Assembly (NCBI GenBank): GCA_910586725.1
Contig: CAJUJL010000001.1
Coordinates: forward strand, 82,740 to 146,739
DNA: 64,000 nucleotides
Direction of reading: 5' to 3'
Source of the DNA: an uncultured Lachnospiraceae bacterium
GTDB taxonomy: Bacteria > Bacillota > Clostridia > Lachnospirales > Lachnospiraceae
Shown here: piece after piece, positions 8,296 through 16,605 of the stretch
Layout: every line of letters starts with the position of its first letter
How positions within the stretch are numbered: position 1 is the first letter of the stretch
Position numbers and translations under genes: made by a program
Notes under the pieces: model-generated
What the model saw: the letters and a program-made list of their open reading frames with translations, nothing else
What the model was told of the DNA's origin: nothing
Databases searched by the model: none

Positions 8296-8430
8296 TCAAA
8301 AATGACATCCCTTGCAGCTCCCGCAGTCACCGCCGCAGGATGCTTTTCCCTTCTTTTTATTTCCTACAATACTGCGTACCGCAAACGCCACACAGCCTAA
8401 CACGGCACAGCCAACCAAAAATGTTCCCAT
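8296..8430 (-). CDS. FeoB-associated Cys-rich membrane protein
   Basis: A 44-residue protein beginning MGTFLVGCAVLG. One N-terminal membrane helix (about 3-23) is followed by a short basic stretch (NKKKGK) and a Cys-rich end, CGGDCGSCKGCHF. This is the form of the FeoB-associated Cys-rich membrane protein family (the FeoC-like position in Firmicutes). A GGAGGGAG site precedes the start. It lies 14 bases after feoB and is probably a small accessory of the Fe(II) transporter, possibly in metal or redox sensing (inferred). Confidence 0.88.
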   Translation of the reverse strand: MGTFLVGCAVLGCVAFAVRSIVGNKKKGKASCGGDCGSCKGCHF

Positions 8431-8444
8431 TCGTCGTCTCCCTC

Positions 8445-10625
8445 CTACTCCGCCTTTGCCATATTGATCTTCCGGCTTCTTATTTTTCCTTCTCTATATG
8501 GACGGACCAGCAGATAAATAAACGCCGCGGCAACTGCCACCGCAAAGACCGTACCGATTGCAAATGCTCCCGTTGCGGCAAAATTGCTGATCTGATAGAT
8601 ACAAAATGATACGGCATATGCCAGAACGGTCTGGTATCCAATCGCAAACCAGAACCATTTCCGGTTATTCATTTCACGCTTGATCGCCCCCATTGCCGCA
8701 AAGCAGGGCGCGCAAAGCAGGTTAAACACCAAAAATGAATACGCTGCCGGCGCAGATATGCCGGCCGCAAGCGCAGACCAGATTTCCGCTCCGTCTTCCG
8801 CCACTTCTGAAAAGCCAAACAGCACGCCAAAAGTAGTTACAACGTTTTCTTTTGCGATCAAACCGGTCGCCGCGGCAACTGTCATTTTCCAGTCACCCCA
8901 TCCAAGGGGCGCAAATATGGGCGCCAAAATCCCGCCGATTGCCGCTAATATGCTTCTGTCCAGTTCTTCTTCCTCCAACATAACAAAACTGCCGTCAATC
9001 CATCCAAATCCCTGCAAAAACCAAAGCGCTATCGCCGACAGGAGAATTATCGTTCCCGCTTTTTTCACAAAAGACCATCCCCTCTCCCACATGCTTCTTA
9101 GAATATTTAAAGCCGTCGGCCAATGATAGGCAGGGAGCTCCATAACAAAAGCTGAAGCCTCTCCCGCAAATAATTTTGTTTTTTTCAAAATAATTCCCGA
9201 GCATATGACTGCTGCAATTCCTACAAAAAACGCGCTAAAAGATACCCAGCCGGAATTGTCAAAAAACGCGCCGGCAATCAGTGCAATGATCGGCAGTTTC
9301 GCGCCACAGGGAACGAATGTCGTCGTCATAATCGTCATCTTGCGGTCTTTTTCCTGTTCAATCGTCCTTGAGGCCATAATTCCAGGCACCCCGCACCCGG
9401 CTCCAATTAATAACGGAATAAAGGATTTGCCGGAAAGTCCGAATTTGCGAAAAATACGATCCATGATAAACGCCACTCTGGCCATATAGCCGCACGCTTC
9501 TAAAAATGCCAGAAAAAGAAACAACACCAGCATTTGAGGCACGAATCCAAGCACCGATCCCACGCCGCCGATTATGCCGTCTAAAACAAGACTCTGCAGC
9601 CACCCGGCACAGCCAATTGCATCCAGTCCCTCTCCGACAATTACAGGAATGCCGGGAACCCATTGGCCAAATAAGGTCCATCCTTCTCCAAAAACGCCGT
9701 CATTCGCCCAGTTTGTCACAAAATCTCCCACAGTCTGTACCGATATATAATACACCAAAAACATCACTGCTGCAAAGATCGGAAGCGCAAGAATCCGGTT
9801 TGTAACGATTCTGTCTATTTTGTCTGAAACAGAAACGATATTCTTTTTATTTTTCGCGCAGCATTCCTCAACCACTGAAGAAATATATGCATACCGCTCA
9901 CTGGTTATTATGCTTTCCACATCGTCGTCATAAATTTTTTCCAGTCGTTCAATTTCCTCCGTAACATCCGGAACGCTTCCAAGCTGCGTTGCAATTTTAC
10001 CGTCTTTTTCTAAAAGCTTCACTGCAAAAAACCGTCTCTGCGCAGCGGAAATCTCATTTCCAATCCGATTTTCCACTGCATGGATTGCGTCTTCTAATTC
10101 CGCACAAAATCTGTGGACAGACAAATACGCCTCCTTTTTCTTTGCGAGAACAACCGCTTCCTGCGCAGCCTTTTCAATCCCCATTCCTTTTAATGCGGAA
10201 ATCTCCACAACTTCACATCCCAGCTGCTTTCCTAATTTATCCGTATCTATCCGATCTCCTCTTTTTGCTACAAGATCCATCATATTAACGGCTGCAACCA
10301 CAGGAATGCCAAGCTCCAGAAGTTGGGTGGTAAGATACAGATTGCGTTCTATATTGGCGCCGTCAATAATATTGATGATTGCATCCGGCTTTTCCGTAAT
10401 CAAATAATTTCTTGCCACAACCTCTTCCTGCGTATACGGGGACAAAGAATAAATCCCCGGCAAATCCACAATTGTTACATCTTTATGGCCCCTTAATTTT
10501 CCTTCTTTTTTTTCAACAGTCACGCCAGGCCAGTTTCCTACAAACTGATTGGCTCCGGTAAGCGCGTTAAATAATGTTGTTTTTCCACAGTTCGGATTAC
10601 CTGCCAACGCAATTTTTACTTTCAT
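8445..10625 (-). CDS. feoB: Ferrous iron transport protein B
   Basis: A 726-residue Fe(II) transporter. The N-terminal G domain shows G1 GNPNCGKTT (near residue 10), G3 DLPG, and an NMMD G4 motif, then a helical guanine-dissociation-inhibitor-like region (about 170-270). The C-terminal part holds the membrane core with Gate motifs, including PQMLVLFLFLAFLE and IPLLIGAGCGVPG. The start at 10625 (MKVKIAL) follows an AAGGAAGGAG site; the upstream ATG at 10652 has none. It is preceded by two feoA genes and a DtxR-like palindrome in the 90-base gap, and followed by the Cys-rich protein. Confidence 0.97.
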   Translation of the reverse strand: MKVKIALAGNPNCGKTTLFNALTGANQFVGNWPGVTVEKKEGKLRGHKDVTIVDLPGIYSLSPYTQEEVVARNYLITEKPDAIINIIDGANIERNLYLTTQLLELGIPVVAAVNMMDLVAKRGDRIDTDKLGKQLGCEVVEISALKGMGIEKAAQEAVVLAKKKEAYLSVHRFCAELEDAIHAVENRIGNEISAAQRRFFAVKLLEKDGKIATQLGSVPDVTEEIERLEKIYDDDVESIITSERYAYISSVVEECCAKNKKNIVSVSDKIDRIVTNRILALPIFAAVMFLVYYISVQTVGDFVTNWANDGVFGEGWTLFGQWVPGIPVIVGEGLDAIGCAGWLQSLVLDGIIGGVGSVLGFVPQMLVLFLFLAFLEACGYMARVAFIMDRIFRKFGLSGKSFIPLLIGAGCGVPGIMASRTIEQEKDRKMTIMTTTFVPCGAKLPIIALIAGAFFDNSGWVSFSAFFVGIAAVICSGIILKKTKLFAGEASAFVMELPAYHWPTALNILRSMWERGWSFVKKAGTIILLSAIALWFLQGFGWIDGSFVMLEEEELDRSILAAIGGILAPIFAPLGWGDWKMTVAAATGLIAKENVVTTFGVLFGFSEVAEDGAEIWSALAAGISAPAAYSFLVFNLLCAPCFAAMGAIKREMNNRKWFWFAIGYQTVLAYAVSFCIYQISNFAATGAFAIGTVFAVAVAAAFIYLLVRPYREGKIRSRKINMAKAE

Positions 10626-10683
10626 ACCTCTGCTCCTTCCTTTATTCTGCACAACTATCTTGAGTATGTTTAAACTATTTTAA

Positions 10684-10699
10684 ATTAGTTTTGTCTAAC
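10684..10699. promoter_or_regulatory. DtxR-like palindrome between feoA and feoB
   Basis: ATTAGTTTTGTCTAAC has GTTAG/CTAAT arms around a 6-base centre. It matches the layout of the site at 11189-11204 upstream of the first feoA. It may be a second iron-responsive operator giving separate control of feoB. Confidence 0.5.
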
Positions 10700-10714
10700 C
10701 ATCGGGCAAAAAAA

Positions 10715-10936
10715 TTATTCAAGTTCAATCATAACGGCGTCCTGCTTCCTCAGTGACAATTCATACCCTCTGACAGTAACTTCCACAGGATCTCCCAACG
10801 GAGCGACTTTTCTGACAAAAATACTGACTCCCTTTGTAATTCCCATATCCATAATGCGCCGTTTCACCGGACCTTCCCCTGAAATCTTTCTGACTTTTAC
10901 CGTTTCCCCTAATACAGCTTCCTGTAATGTTCTCAT
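10715..10936 (-). CDS. feoA: FeoA-family protein (second copy)
   Basis: A 73-residue SH3-like FeoA protein. The family core reads GPVKRRIMDMGITKGVSIFV, then PLGDPVEVTVRGYELSLR, with the GD-P and GY-LSLR elements typical of FeoA. FeoA works with the G domain of FeoB in Fe(II) uptake. It starts 10 bases after the other FeoA gene behind AAGGAG. The two copies are clearly diverged; this one is closer to the canonical FeoA. Confidence 0.92.
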   Translation of the reverse strand: MRTLQEAVLGETVKVRKISGEGPVKRRIMDMGITKGVSIFVRKVAPLGDPVEVTVRGYELSLRKQDAVMIELE

Positions 10937-10946
10937 CCCAATCTCC

Positions 10947-11156
10947 TTATACCATTATTTTATTGGCCATATCTTTCCCGATGGCCACGCGTGAATCTTT
11001 GATACTTACGATTACATTTCCGCCGATTTCAGATACAACGGTAATTGCGCCTCCCGCTACAAAACCAAGATTCTCTAAAAATCTGCGCGTATCTTCCTTT
11101 CCTCCTACTTTTTTAATAATATTTTGTTCTCCTTTTCGTACCATACTAAGCGGCAT
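10947..11156 (-). CDS. feoA: FeoA-family protein (first copy)
   Basis: A 69-residue FeoA-domain protein: RRFLENLGFVAGGAITVVSE, then GNVIVSIKDSRVAIGKDMANKI. It is the first gene of the operon, behind AAAGGAGG. The pairing of two diverged FeoA proteins before FeoB is common in Clostridia; whether they form a heteromer on FeoB is not known from sequence. Confidence 0.9.
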   Translation of the reverse strand: MPLSMVRKGEQNIIKKVGGKEDTRRFLENLGFVAGGAITVVSEIGGNVIVSIKDSRVAIGKDMANKIMV

Positions 11157-11188
11157 ATGATCCCTCCTTTACGCAATCTTTCTTTTTT

Positions 11189-11220
11189 GTTAGTTTAACC
11201 TAACTATCATTAGTTGTCAA
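11189..11220 (-). promoter_or_regulatory. feo operon promoter with DtxR-like operator
   Basis: On the minus strand TTGACA (complement of 11215-11220) and TAAACT (11192-11197) are 17 bases apart. The -10 box lies inside the 16-base palindrome GTTAGTTTAACCTAAC (11189-11204), which resembles DtxR/IdeR-type iron boxes. A second CTAAC/ATTAG pair overlaps at 11200-11213. Binding here would block RNA polymerase when iron is plentiful (inferred). Confidence 0.7.
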
Positions 11221-11282
11221 CAACTTTTTTAAAATTTTTATCTCCAAAAAAATTTTACATTCTATTGGCCCTGAACCGCAAA

Positions 11283-11385
11283 AAAACGCCCCCTTGAGAA
11301 GAATCCCAACTGCAGTTTCCGAAAACGACCCGGTATTTCCAGGTCGAATCAAAAACATCTCAAGGGCTCTTCCCAGGCTATGGGC
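11283..11385 (-). terminator. Structured 3' element and terminator after the hybrid kinase
   Basis: On the minus strand AGCCCTTGAGA pairs with TCTCAAGGG about 65 bases later, followed by GGCG and a run of seven T. Inside is a second perfect-looking stem, CGACCTGG with loop AAATA and CCGGGTCG, plus an unpaired arm. The outer stem and T run make it a terminator for the kinase gene. The inner structure is much larger than usual and could be a small RNA or sensory element. Confidence 0.7.
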
Positions 11386-11414
11386 GCATTTTCCTGTTAT
11401 ACAGGCCTTATTGC

Positions 11415-14400
11415 CTATGTCAATATTTTATCCAATGTCTCAATTAAATTGCCTATATCAATCGGCTTTGCAATATGGCCGTTCATTCCGCTTTTTATCG
11501 CCTCTTTTTTATCTTCTTCAAAAGCGTTTGCAGTCATGGCAATGATTGGAACCGACGCAAGCTCCTTATTTTTCAGGCGGCGTATTTCTCTGGCGGCTTC
11601 GTAACCATTCATCAGCGGCATCTGAATATCCATAAGAACCAGCTGATAATATCCGGGCTCTGACTTTTTCATCATATCTACCGCAATCTGGCCGTTTCCG
11701 GCAATTTCCGTACTAAATCCGGCATCGCTTAAAATTGCTTCCGCAATCTCCTGATTCATGTCTACATCTTCTACCAGCAGAATCCGACCCGTACGAATCT
11801 TCTCCGGTTTTTCCAAAGCCTCTTCCAACTCTTCCTGTTTTTCTAAATCAAGATTTATGATGGAATTTAAACAGCTTCTTAATTCCGATAAAAACAGCGG
11901 TTTGCTGCAAAACGCCGTTACGCCGGCTTCTTTCGCTTCTTCTTCAATATCTTCCCAATCGTATGCCGTCAAAACAATAATCGGAACATCTTCACCGATT
12001 TCCTTGCGGATTCTTCTGGTAACTTCAATTCCATTCATATCCGGAAGCAGCCAGTCAATAATATAAACGCAATAATTGTCGTTTCTCATAACTGCCTGGC
12101 GCGTGCGCAGCACCGCCTCTTTTCCGGATAACGTCCATTCCGCGCGCATTCCGATCTGACTTAGCATATAGGATACGCTGTCACAGGTATTAAAATCATC
12201 GTCTACAACCAGCGCTCTGCAATTTTTTAATTCCGGTATCGTCTGAGGCTCTTTTTTGCCGGAATGCAGACGAAACGCAAAAGATACGATAAATTCCGTC
12301 CCTGTTCCCTGCTCGCTTGTTACTTCAATCGACCCGTTCATCATGTCCACAATATTTTTTGTAATTGCCATGCCAAGGCCCGTGCCCTGGATGCCGCTGA
12401 TCGTGCTGTTGTTTTCCCGTTCAAAGGGTTCAAAAATATGTTCAACAAATTCCCTGCTCATGCCAATTCCGGTATCTTTGATGTGAAACTGGTAATTCGC
12501 ATAACCATCCGGGGCTCCGGCTTTTTCTATAATCCGCATACTGACAATTCCCCCGGACCCCGTATATTTAATCGCATTGCTCAGTAAATTCAAAAGCACC
12601 TGGTTTAAACGCAGCTTATCACAATAAATTTCTTCATTCATGACATCAACTGCGTCAATGTACAATTCAATCTGTTTGGCGCATATATCCGCATGCACAA
12701 TATTGCGAATTCCATGCAGAATATCCGGCAGACTGCATAATTTTTCATCCAAATGCATCTTTCCGCTTTCAATACGGCTCATATCCAAAATATCATTGAT
12801 CAGGCTAAGCAGATGATTTCCAGACGTCATGATCTTTTTCAGGTACTCCTCAACCTGTTCTTTGTTTTCGATATGCGTAATTGCCAATGCCGTAAATCCG
12901 ACAATCGCATTCATCGGCGTGCGTATATCATGTGACATATTGGATAAAAATACGCTCTTCGCTTTATTTGCTCTGTTTGCCTGTAAAAGAGCATTTTGCA
13001 GCAGACTTTTCTGCTCCATTTCTTTGCGGGTTTCCCCATCCACGCTCCGGAAGCCCAAAACAATGCTGTGACTGTCTTCCCAAATGCCTGACCGGACTAT
13101 TTTCAATTGAAAATACTCCACTTTGTCCTTTTTCATGGCGCGGTAATTCACGAAATACAGTTTCTTCTCCGCCATTTCTTTTTTGATTGTTTCCAAAGAA
13201 CATGACTTTCGCATCATATCCCTGTCTTCTTCGCAAACAAATTCCGATATGTAATGTTCCATGCTTTCCTGCAGCAGTATTTTTCCATCGAAAATCGTAT
13301 CCAGAAATTTCTGGTCATGATAATCGTTGCGGAGCAGGTTGCCCTTGCCTGTATCCAGATCAAAGAAACATACAAAATTAAAATCTATACTTAACGCCTG
13401 AAGCAATTCCATCTGACGCTTTTTATTTCTTGTCTCTTCAAGCTTTTGTTCGGTACAATCCAACAGAAACCTCTGATAGCATGGCTCCCCGTTTTCTTTC
13501 AGAAGCTTGACGTTTCCCATGATATGGCGAATATTCCCGTCTTTGTGTTTGATACGGTAACCGACGCTGACCGCATCGCCTTCCCCTTTCAGGCTCATAA
13601 TGCTTTGACGGAGTTTTTCTCTGTCCTCATCAAACACCGACGACGCAATCATATCAAAGCCTTCCTCAACCATCTCATCCAAAGATTCATAACCCAGGAT
13701 GGAAAGCGCGGCTTTGTTAATGCTGAAAATATGCGTTCCGTCCAGAGAATGGCGCATCACACCGCAGTCCAGCGTAGTAAAAATCATCTCCAGCGTGCGG
13801 TTCTTTTTGATAATTTCCTCCTCATAAGCCCGCTCATTTGTCACGTCAATTGCCACGCCCACCGTTCCCATTACGCTTCCGTCAACATCGTATAACGGAG
13901 ATTTATATGTTTTGAGCTGTCGTTTGCCTTCTCCTGTTTCAATAATTTCTTCAGATATGCATGTTTCCTGTTTACGCATAACCTCCCGCTCGGATTCAAT
14001 ACAGGCCGGATCGTCATGTTCCACATCCCAGATATATGCATGCCCCTGCCCCTGCACCTGTTCCTTCGTCTTATTCACAGTCGCGCAAAAGCTGTCGTTT
14101 ACCTTTTCATGTATGCCGTTCTTGTCTTTGTACCAGACAAGGTTTGGTGTGTGATTGATGGCCGCCTCAAGAAACTGGCTGGCCTGCCAGAAGTCTTTGC
14201 TCATCTTATACGACTGCTGCCACCGTAAAAAGCGGAATCTCACTTCCTCTTCTGACAAAGGTAATGTCCATATGTCTTTCAACTCTGATAAAATACATTC
14301 CCTATCTGCCTCCTGATTCTTTTCCGAAAGCAAAATAAGCTCCGCTTCTTTCTTTTTATTTGAAACGATCTCAAGCAATTTTGCACTCCCGGCATCCATA

Positions 14401-14570
14401 TCCTGCAGATTCACAAATATTACGTCTGCCGATGCCACTAACTTTACCTCAGGTATTTCACTTTCGGAAAACTTATGCACAAAATTTTCCAGGGATGGCA
14501 TCTCTTTGATAATTTTAAATATTTTGCACAGACGACCGATGAAATAAAAATGTATTCGACAATGGTACAT
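11415..14570 (-). CDS. Hybrid sensor histidine kinase with PAS domains and two receivers
   Basis: A 1,051-residue, apparently cytoplasmic kinase. The first 120 residues look like a receiver fold without a clear phospho-acceptor (VIFVNLQDMD, ELILLSEKN). PAS domains follow at about 130-245 and 255-375, with a third PAS-like region to about 540. The HisKA site is SNMSHDIRTPMNAIVG near 575; the ATPase has NLLSNAIKY, DTGIGMS and GTGLGMAI. Two receivers follow, with IDWLLPDMNG and LMDIQMPLMNG phospho-acceptor regions. The ATG at 14570 follows AGGAGGAG. It has its own promoter and is last in the signalling block. The ligand is unknown. Confidence 0.9.
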   Translation of the reverse strand: MYHCRIHFYFIGRLCKIFKIIKEMPSLENFVHKFSESEIPEVKLVASADVIFVNLQDMDAGSAKLLEIVSNKKKEAELILLSEKNQEADRECILSELKDIWTLPLSEEEVRFRFLRWQQSYKMSKDFWQASQFLEAAINHTPNLVWYKDKNGIHEKVNDSFCATVNKTKEQVQGQGHAYIWDVEHDDPACIESEREVMRKQETCISEEIIETGEGKRQLKTYKSPLYDVDGSVMGTVGVAIDVTNERAYEEEIIKKNRTLEMIFTTLDCGVMRHSLDGTHIFSINKAALSILGYESLDEMVEEGFDMIASSVFDEDREKLRQSIMSLKGEGDAVSVGYRIKHKDGNIRHIMGNVKLLKENGEPCYQRFLLDCTEQKLEETRNKKRQMELLQALSIDFNFVCFFDLDTGKGNLLRNDYHDQKFLDTIFDGKILLQESMEHYISEFVCEEDRDMMRKSCSLETIKKEMAEKKLYFVNYRAMKKDKVEYFQLKIVRSGIWEDSHSIVLGFRSVDGETRKEMEQKSLLQNALLQANRANKAKSVFLSNMSHDIRTPMNAIVGFTALAITHIENKEQVEEYLKKIMTSGNHLLSLINDILDMSRIESGKMHLDEKLCSLPDILHGIRNIVHADICAKQIELYIDAVDVMNEEIYCDKLRLNQVLLNLLSNAIKYTGSGGIVSMRIIEKAGAPDGYANYQFHIKDTGIGMSREFVEHIFEPFERENNSTISGIQGTGLGMAITKNIVDMMNGSIEVTSEQGTGTEFIVSFAFRLHSGKKEPQTIPELKNCRALVVDDDFNTCDSVSYMLSQIGMRAEWTLSGKEAVLRTRQAVMRNDNYCVYIIDWLLPDMNGIEVTRRIRKEIGEDVPIIVLTAYDWEDIEEEAKEAGVTAFCSKPLFLSELRSCLNSIINLDLEKQEELEEALEKPEKIRTGRILLVEDVDMNQEIAEAILSDAGFSTEIAGNGQIAVDMMKKSEPGYYQLVLMDIQMPLMNGYEAAREIRRLKNKELASVPIIAMTANAFEEDKKEAIKSGMNGHIAKPIDIGNLIETLDKILT

Positions 14571-14611
14571 ACCTGTCTCCTCCTATGCTTTTATCTACTA
14601 CCATTCCTTTT

Positions 14612-14640
14612 ATTCTAACAAGCCGATATATCTATGTCAA
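14612..14640 (-). promoter_or_regulatory. Promoter of the last hybrid kinase
   Basis: TTGACA and TAGAAT on the minus strand are 17 bases apart, about 40 bases upstream of the ATG at 14570. This shows the kinase can be expressed apart from the chemosensory operon. Confidence 0.8.
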
Positions 14641-14734
14641 TATTTATGAGGCCTCATTCCTGCAATTCCCATAGCTTCCATTCCTTCAGATCTGCGTTTC
14701 TATTATATGCAAAAATCAATCGTAAATTTTTATC

Positions 14735-16573
14735 TCACCCCGGCAAACTATCCCGCAAACACAGCGTCCCCCACCCAAGCTGCGGATTCGGATATTCCTT
14801 CACCGCCGCTATCTGTCTCGCGCCCCTGATCAGATATGCCTTTAACTTCTCTCCATATAAAAATATATCGCGCCCCTGCACAATGCCCCACTGCATCATA
14901 AGAGCCGCGCTTCCTGTTACAAACGGAGCCGCCATGGAAGTTCCGCTTCTGGAGGCGTATCCTCCTCCCGGAGACGGCGCCATAATATTGACGCCCGGAG
15001 CTGCAAGATCCGGTTTGACCTGATTCGTCCATGCTGTATACCCTCTGCCTGAAAAAGCCGCCGTACTGTCCGTATTGGAATCGTATGCCGCTACGCTGAT
15101 TACTTTTGCTGTCGTAGAGGGAATTGTCAATGTCCGCAATTCCGACGGATAAGGGAATCCTGTTCCCGGATTTAACACTCCTCCGGAAGGAAGCCACATA
15201 TCGTAAGTTCCATCCGTAACTTTTGCCGCTGAAATACGTATCCTCCACAAGCCGGACGGAATATATCTTTCTCTGGGAATAAAGTCAATATAGATTTCCT
15301 GATATATGCTGTATGGAACCGGTTCTCCATAGAAGATCAGCAGCTCCACCGACTCAAATTCGACACGCAGCGTGCCGTTTCCAATAAGCTGCCCGCTGGT
15401 TTTACCATCCGGCAAAAGAACCTCCACACGCAATTCATCCTGATACCGTTTCCAAATCTGAAGACTAAGCTTGCTTTCGTAATCGCTGACTGCAAACTCC
15501 GCCTCCTGAATATCTCCGCTTTCTATACGGTTATGATAATGCGCCGTACTTGCTCCTTCATTTCCGGTCCCCGCTATGATACTGCACTGATGATGATCCG
15601 CCATATCGTTTAGAAATGTTTCAATCAAACTCGTTCCGCTATGAGAACCGTAATTGTTCCCAAAGCTCAAATTAATGGCGACAGGCTTATTTATCATTTC
15701 CGCCGTCCTGATACAAAAATCTACGGCTTTCATAAGCTCTGTCGTTTTGGGAAATGCATTCTCCCTGGGGGTTCCCAATTTCACAATCAATAACTCCGCT
15801 TCATAAGCCACACCCCGGTATCTTCCCATAGACGCCCGTCCGTTTCCCGCTGCGATCCCTGCCACATGCGTCCCGTGTCCGGAAGTATCGCGGCTCGGCA
15901 CATACCTTCGCCTTTCTGCGGCATCGTTTTGTGCAAGAGCGGCATTGATCTGTTCCTTCGTAAATAAAACGCCGTCAGAATATCCTTCCGGCGGCCGGTA
16001 AACCATCTCTCCTTTCGGATCTCTCTCCTGCAAATCCTGCGCGTTCAGCGTCTGATCCCATAAAAATGCGATCCTTGTAGTGCCATCAGGATTACAGAAA
16101 TCAGGATGTTCATAATCGATCCCACTGTCGATGACCGCTACAAAGCATCCTTTCCCGGTAAGATTTTCCCCTCCCACCGTCGATCCCGGCAGAGTTTCTC
16201 CTCCGGATTGCACAGCGGTAATACAAGAGACTCTTCTTGCATAATTCAATGCAAAGAAGAGTCTCTTAGGCTTTTCCATATAAATAATTCCATCCAGCTT
16301 TGCTGTCAGATCCACCAGATATTCCGGTAAGATTAAAACAGCATAAGCATTATCCAACACTGTTATAGAAGCAATCCATGCTTCCTGGCCGTTCATTCTA
16401 AGCAGCTCTTTCACCTGCTCCAGACCGTTTCGCACATATCGCACAATCACTTCCCATGTCTGCGCTTCCGGCGAATATCCAACCCCCAGATTTATAGATT
16501 TTTCTCTTTCCATCCGGCTGGCGTCCAGTGCAAGATTTAAAAGGTTTTCCATTTTAGCGTTACTCATATTCAT
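14735..16573 (-). CDS. Subtilisin-like serine protease (S8), no signal peptide
   Basis: A protease of about 612 residues. The catalytic triad is intact: Asp in AVIDSGIDYEHPDF (about 149), His in TSGHGTHVAG (about 233) and Ser in SGTSMAAPF (about 546). A large insertion between His and Ser resembles the Csp-type clostridial subtilases. No signal peptide or membrane helix is seen, so it may act in the cytoplasm or be exported in another way. The start is uncertain: 16573 (MNMSN) is 33 bases after the upstream kinase stop with only a weak site, and 16567 is equally possible. Frames starting further upstream overlap the kinase gene. It lies between two hybrid kinases, so a role tied to signalling is possible but unproven. 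Confidence 0.88.
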   Translation of the reverse strand: MNMSNAKMENLLNLALDASRMEREKSINLGVGYSPEAQTWEVIVRYVRNGLEQVKELLRMNGQEAWIASITVLDNAYAVLILPEYLVDLTAKLDGIIYMEKPKRLFFALNYARRVSCITAVQSGGETLPGSTVGGENLTGKGCFVAVIDSGIDYEHPDFCNPDGTTRIAFLWDQTLNAQDLQERDPKGEMVYRPPEGYSDGVLFTKEQINAALAQNDAAERRRYVPSRDTSGHGTHVAGIAAGNGRASMGRYRGVAYEAELLIVKLGTPRENAFPKTTELMKAVDFCIRTAEMINKPVAINLSFGNNYGSHSGTSLIETFLNDMADHHQCSIIAGTGNEGASTAHYHNRIESGDIQEAEFAVSDYESKLSLQIWKRYQDELRVEVLLPDGKTSGQLIGNGTLRVEFESVELLIFYGEPVPYSIYQEIYIDFIPRERYIPSGLWRIRISAAKVTDGTYDMWLPSGGVLNPGTGFPYPSELRTLTIPSTTAKVISVAAYDSNTDSTAAFSGRGYTAWTNQVKPDLAAPGVNIMAPSPGGGYASRSGTSMAAPFVTGSAALMMQWGIVQGRDIFLYGEKLKAYLIRGARQIAAVKEYPNPQLGWGTLCLRDSLPG

Positions 16574-16605
16574 ACACTTTTCGTTTTTATGAATATATGC
16601 TTTAT

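Noticed and set aside
11283..11385. Cyclic-di-GMP riboswitch
   Set aside because: The GEMM consensus is absent and the element lies after the kinase gene with a terminator, not in a leader before a reporter-like gene.
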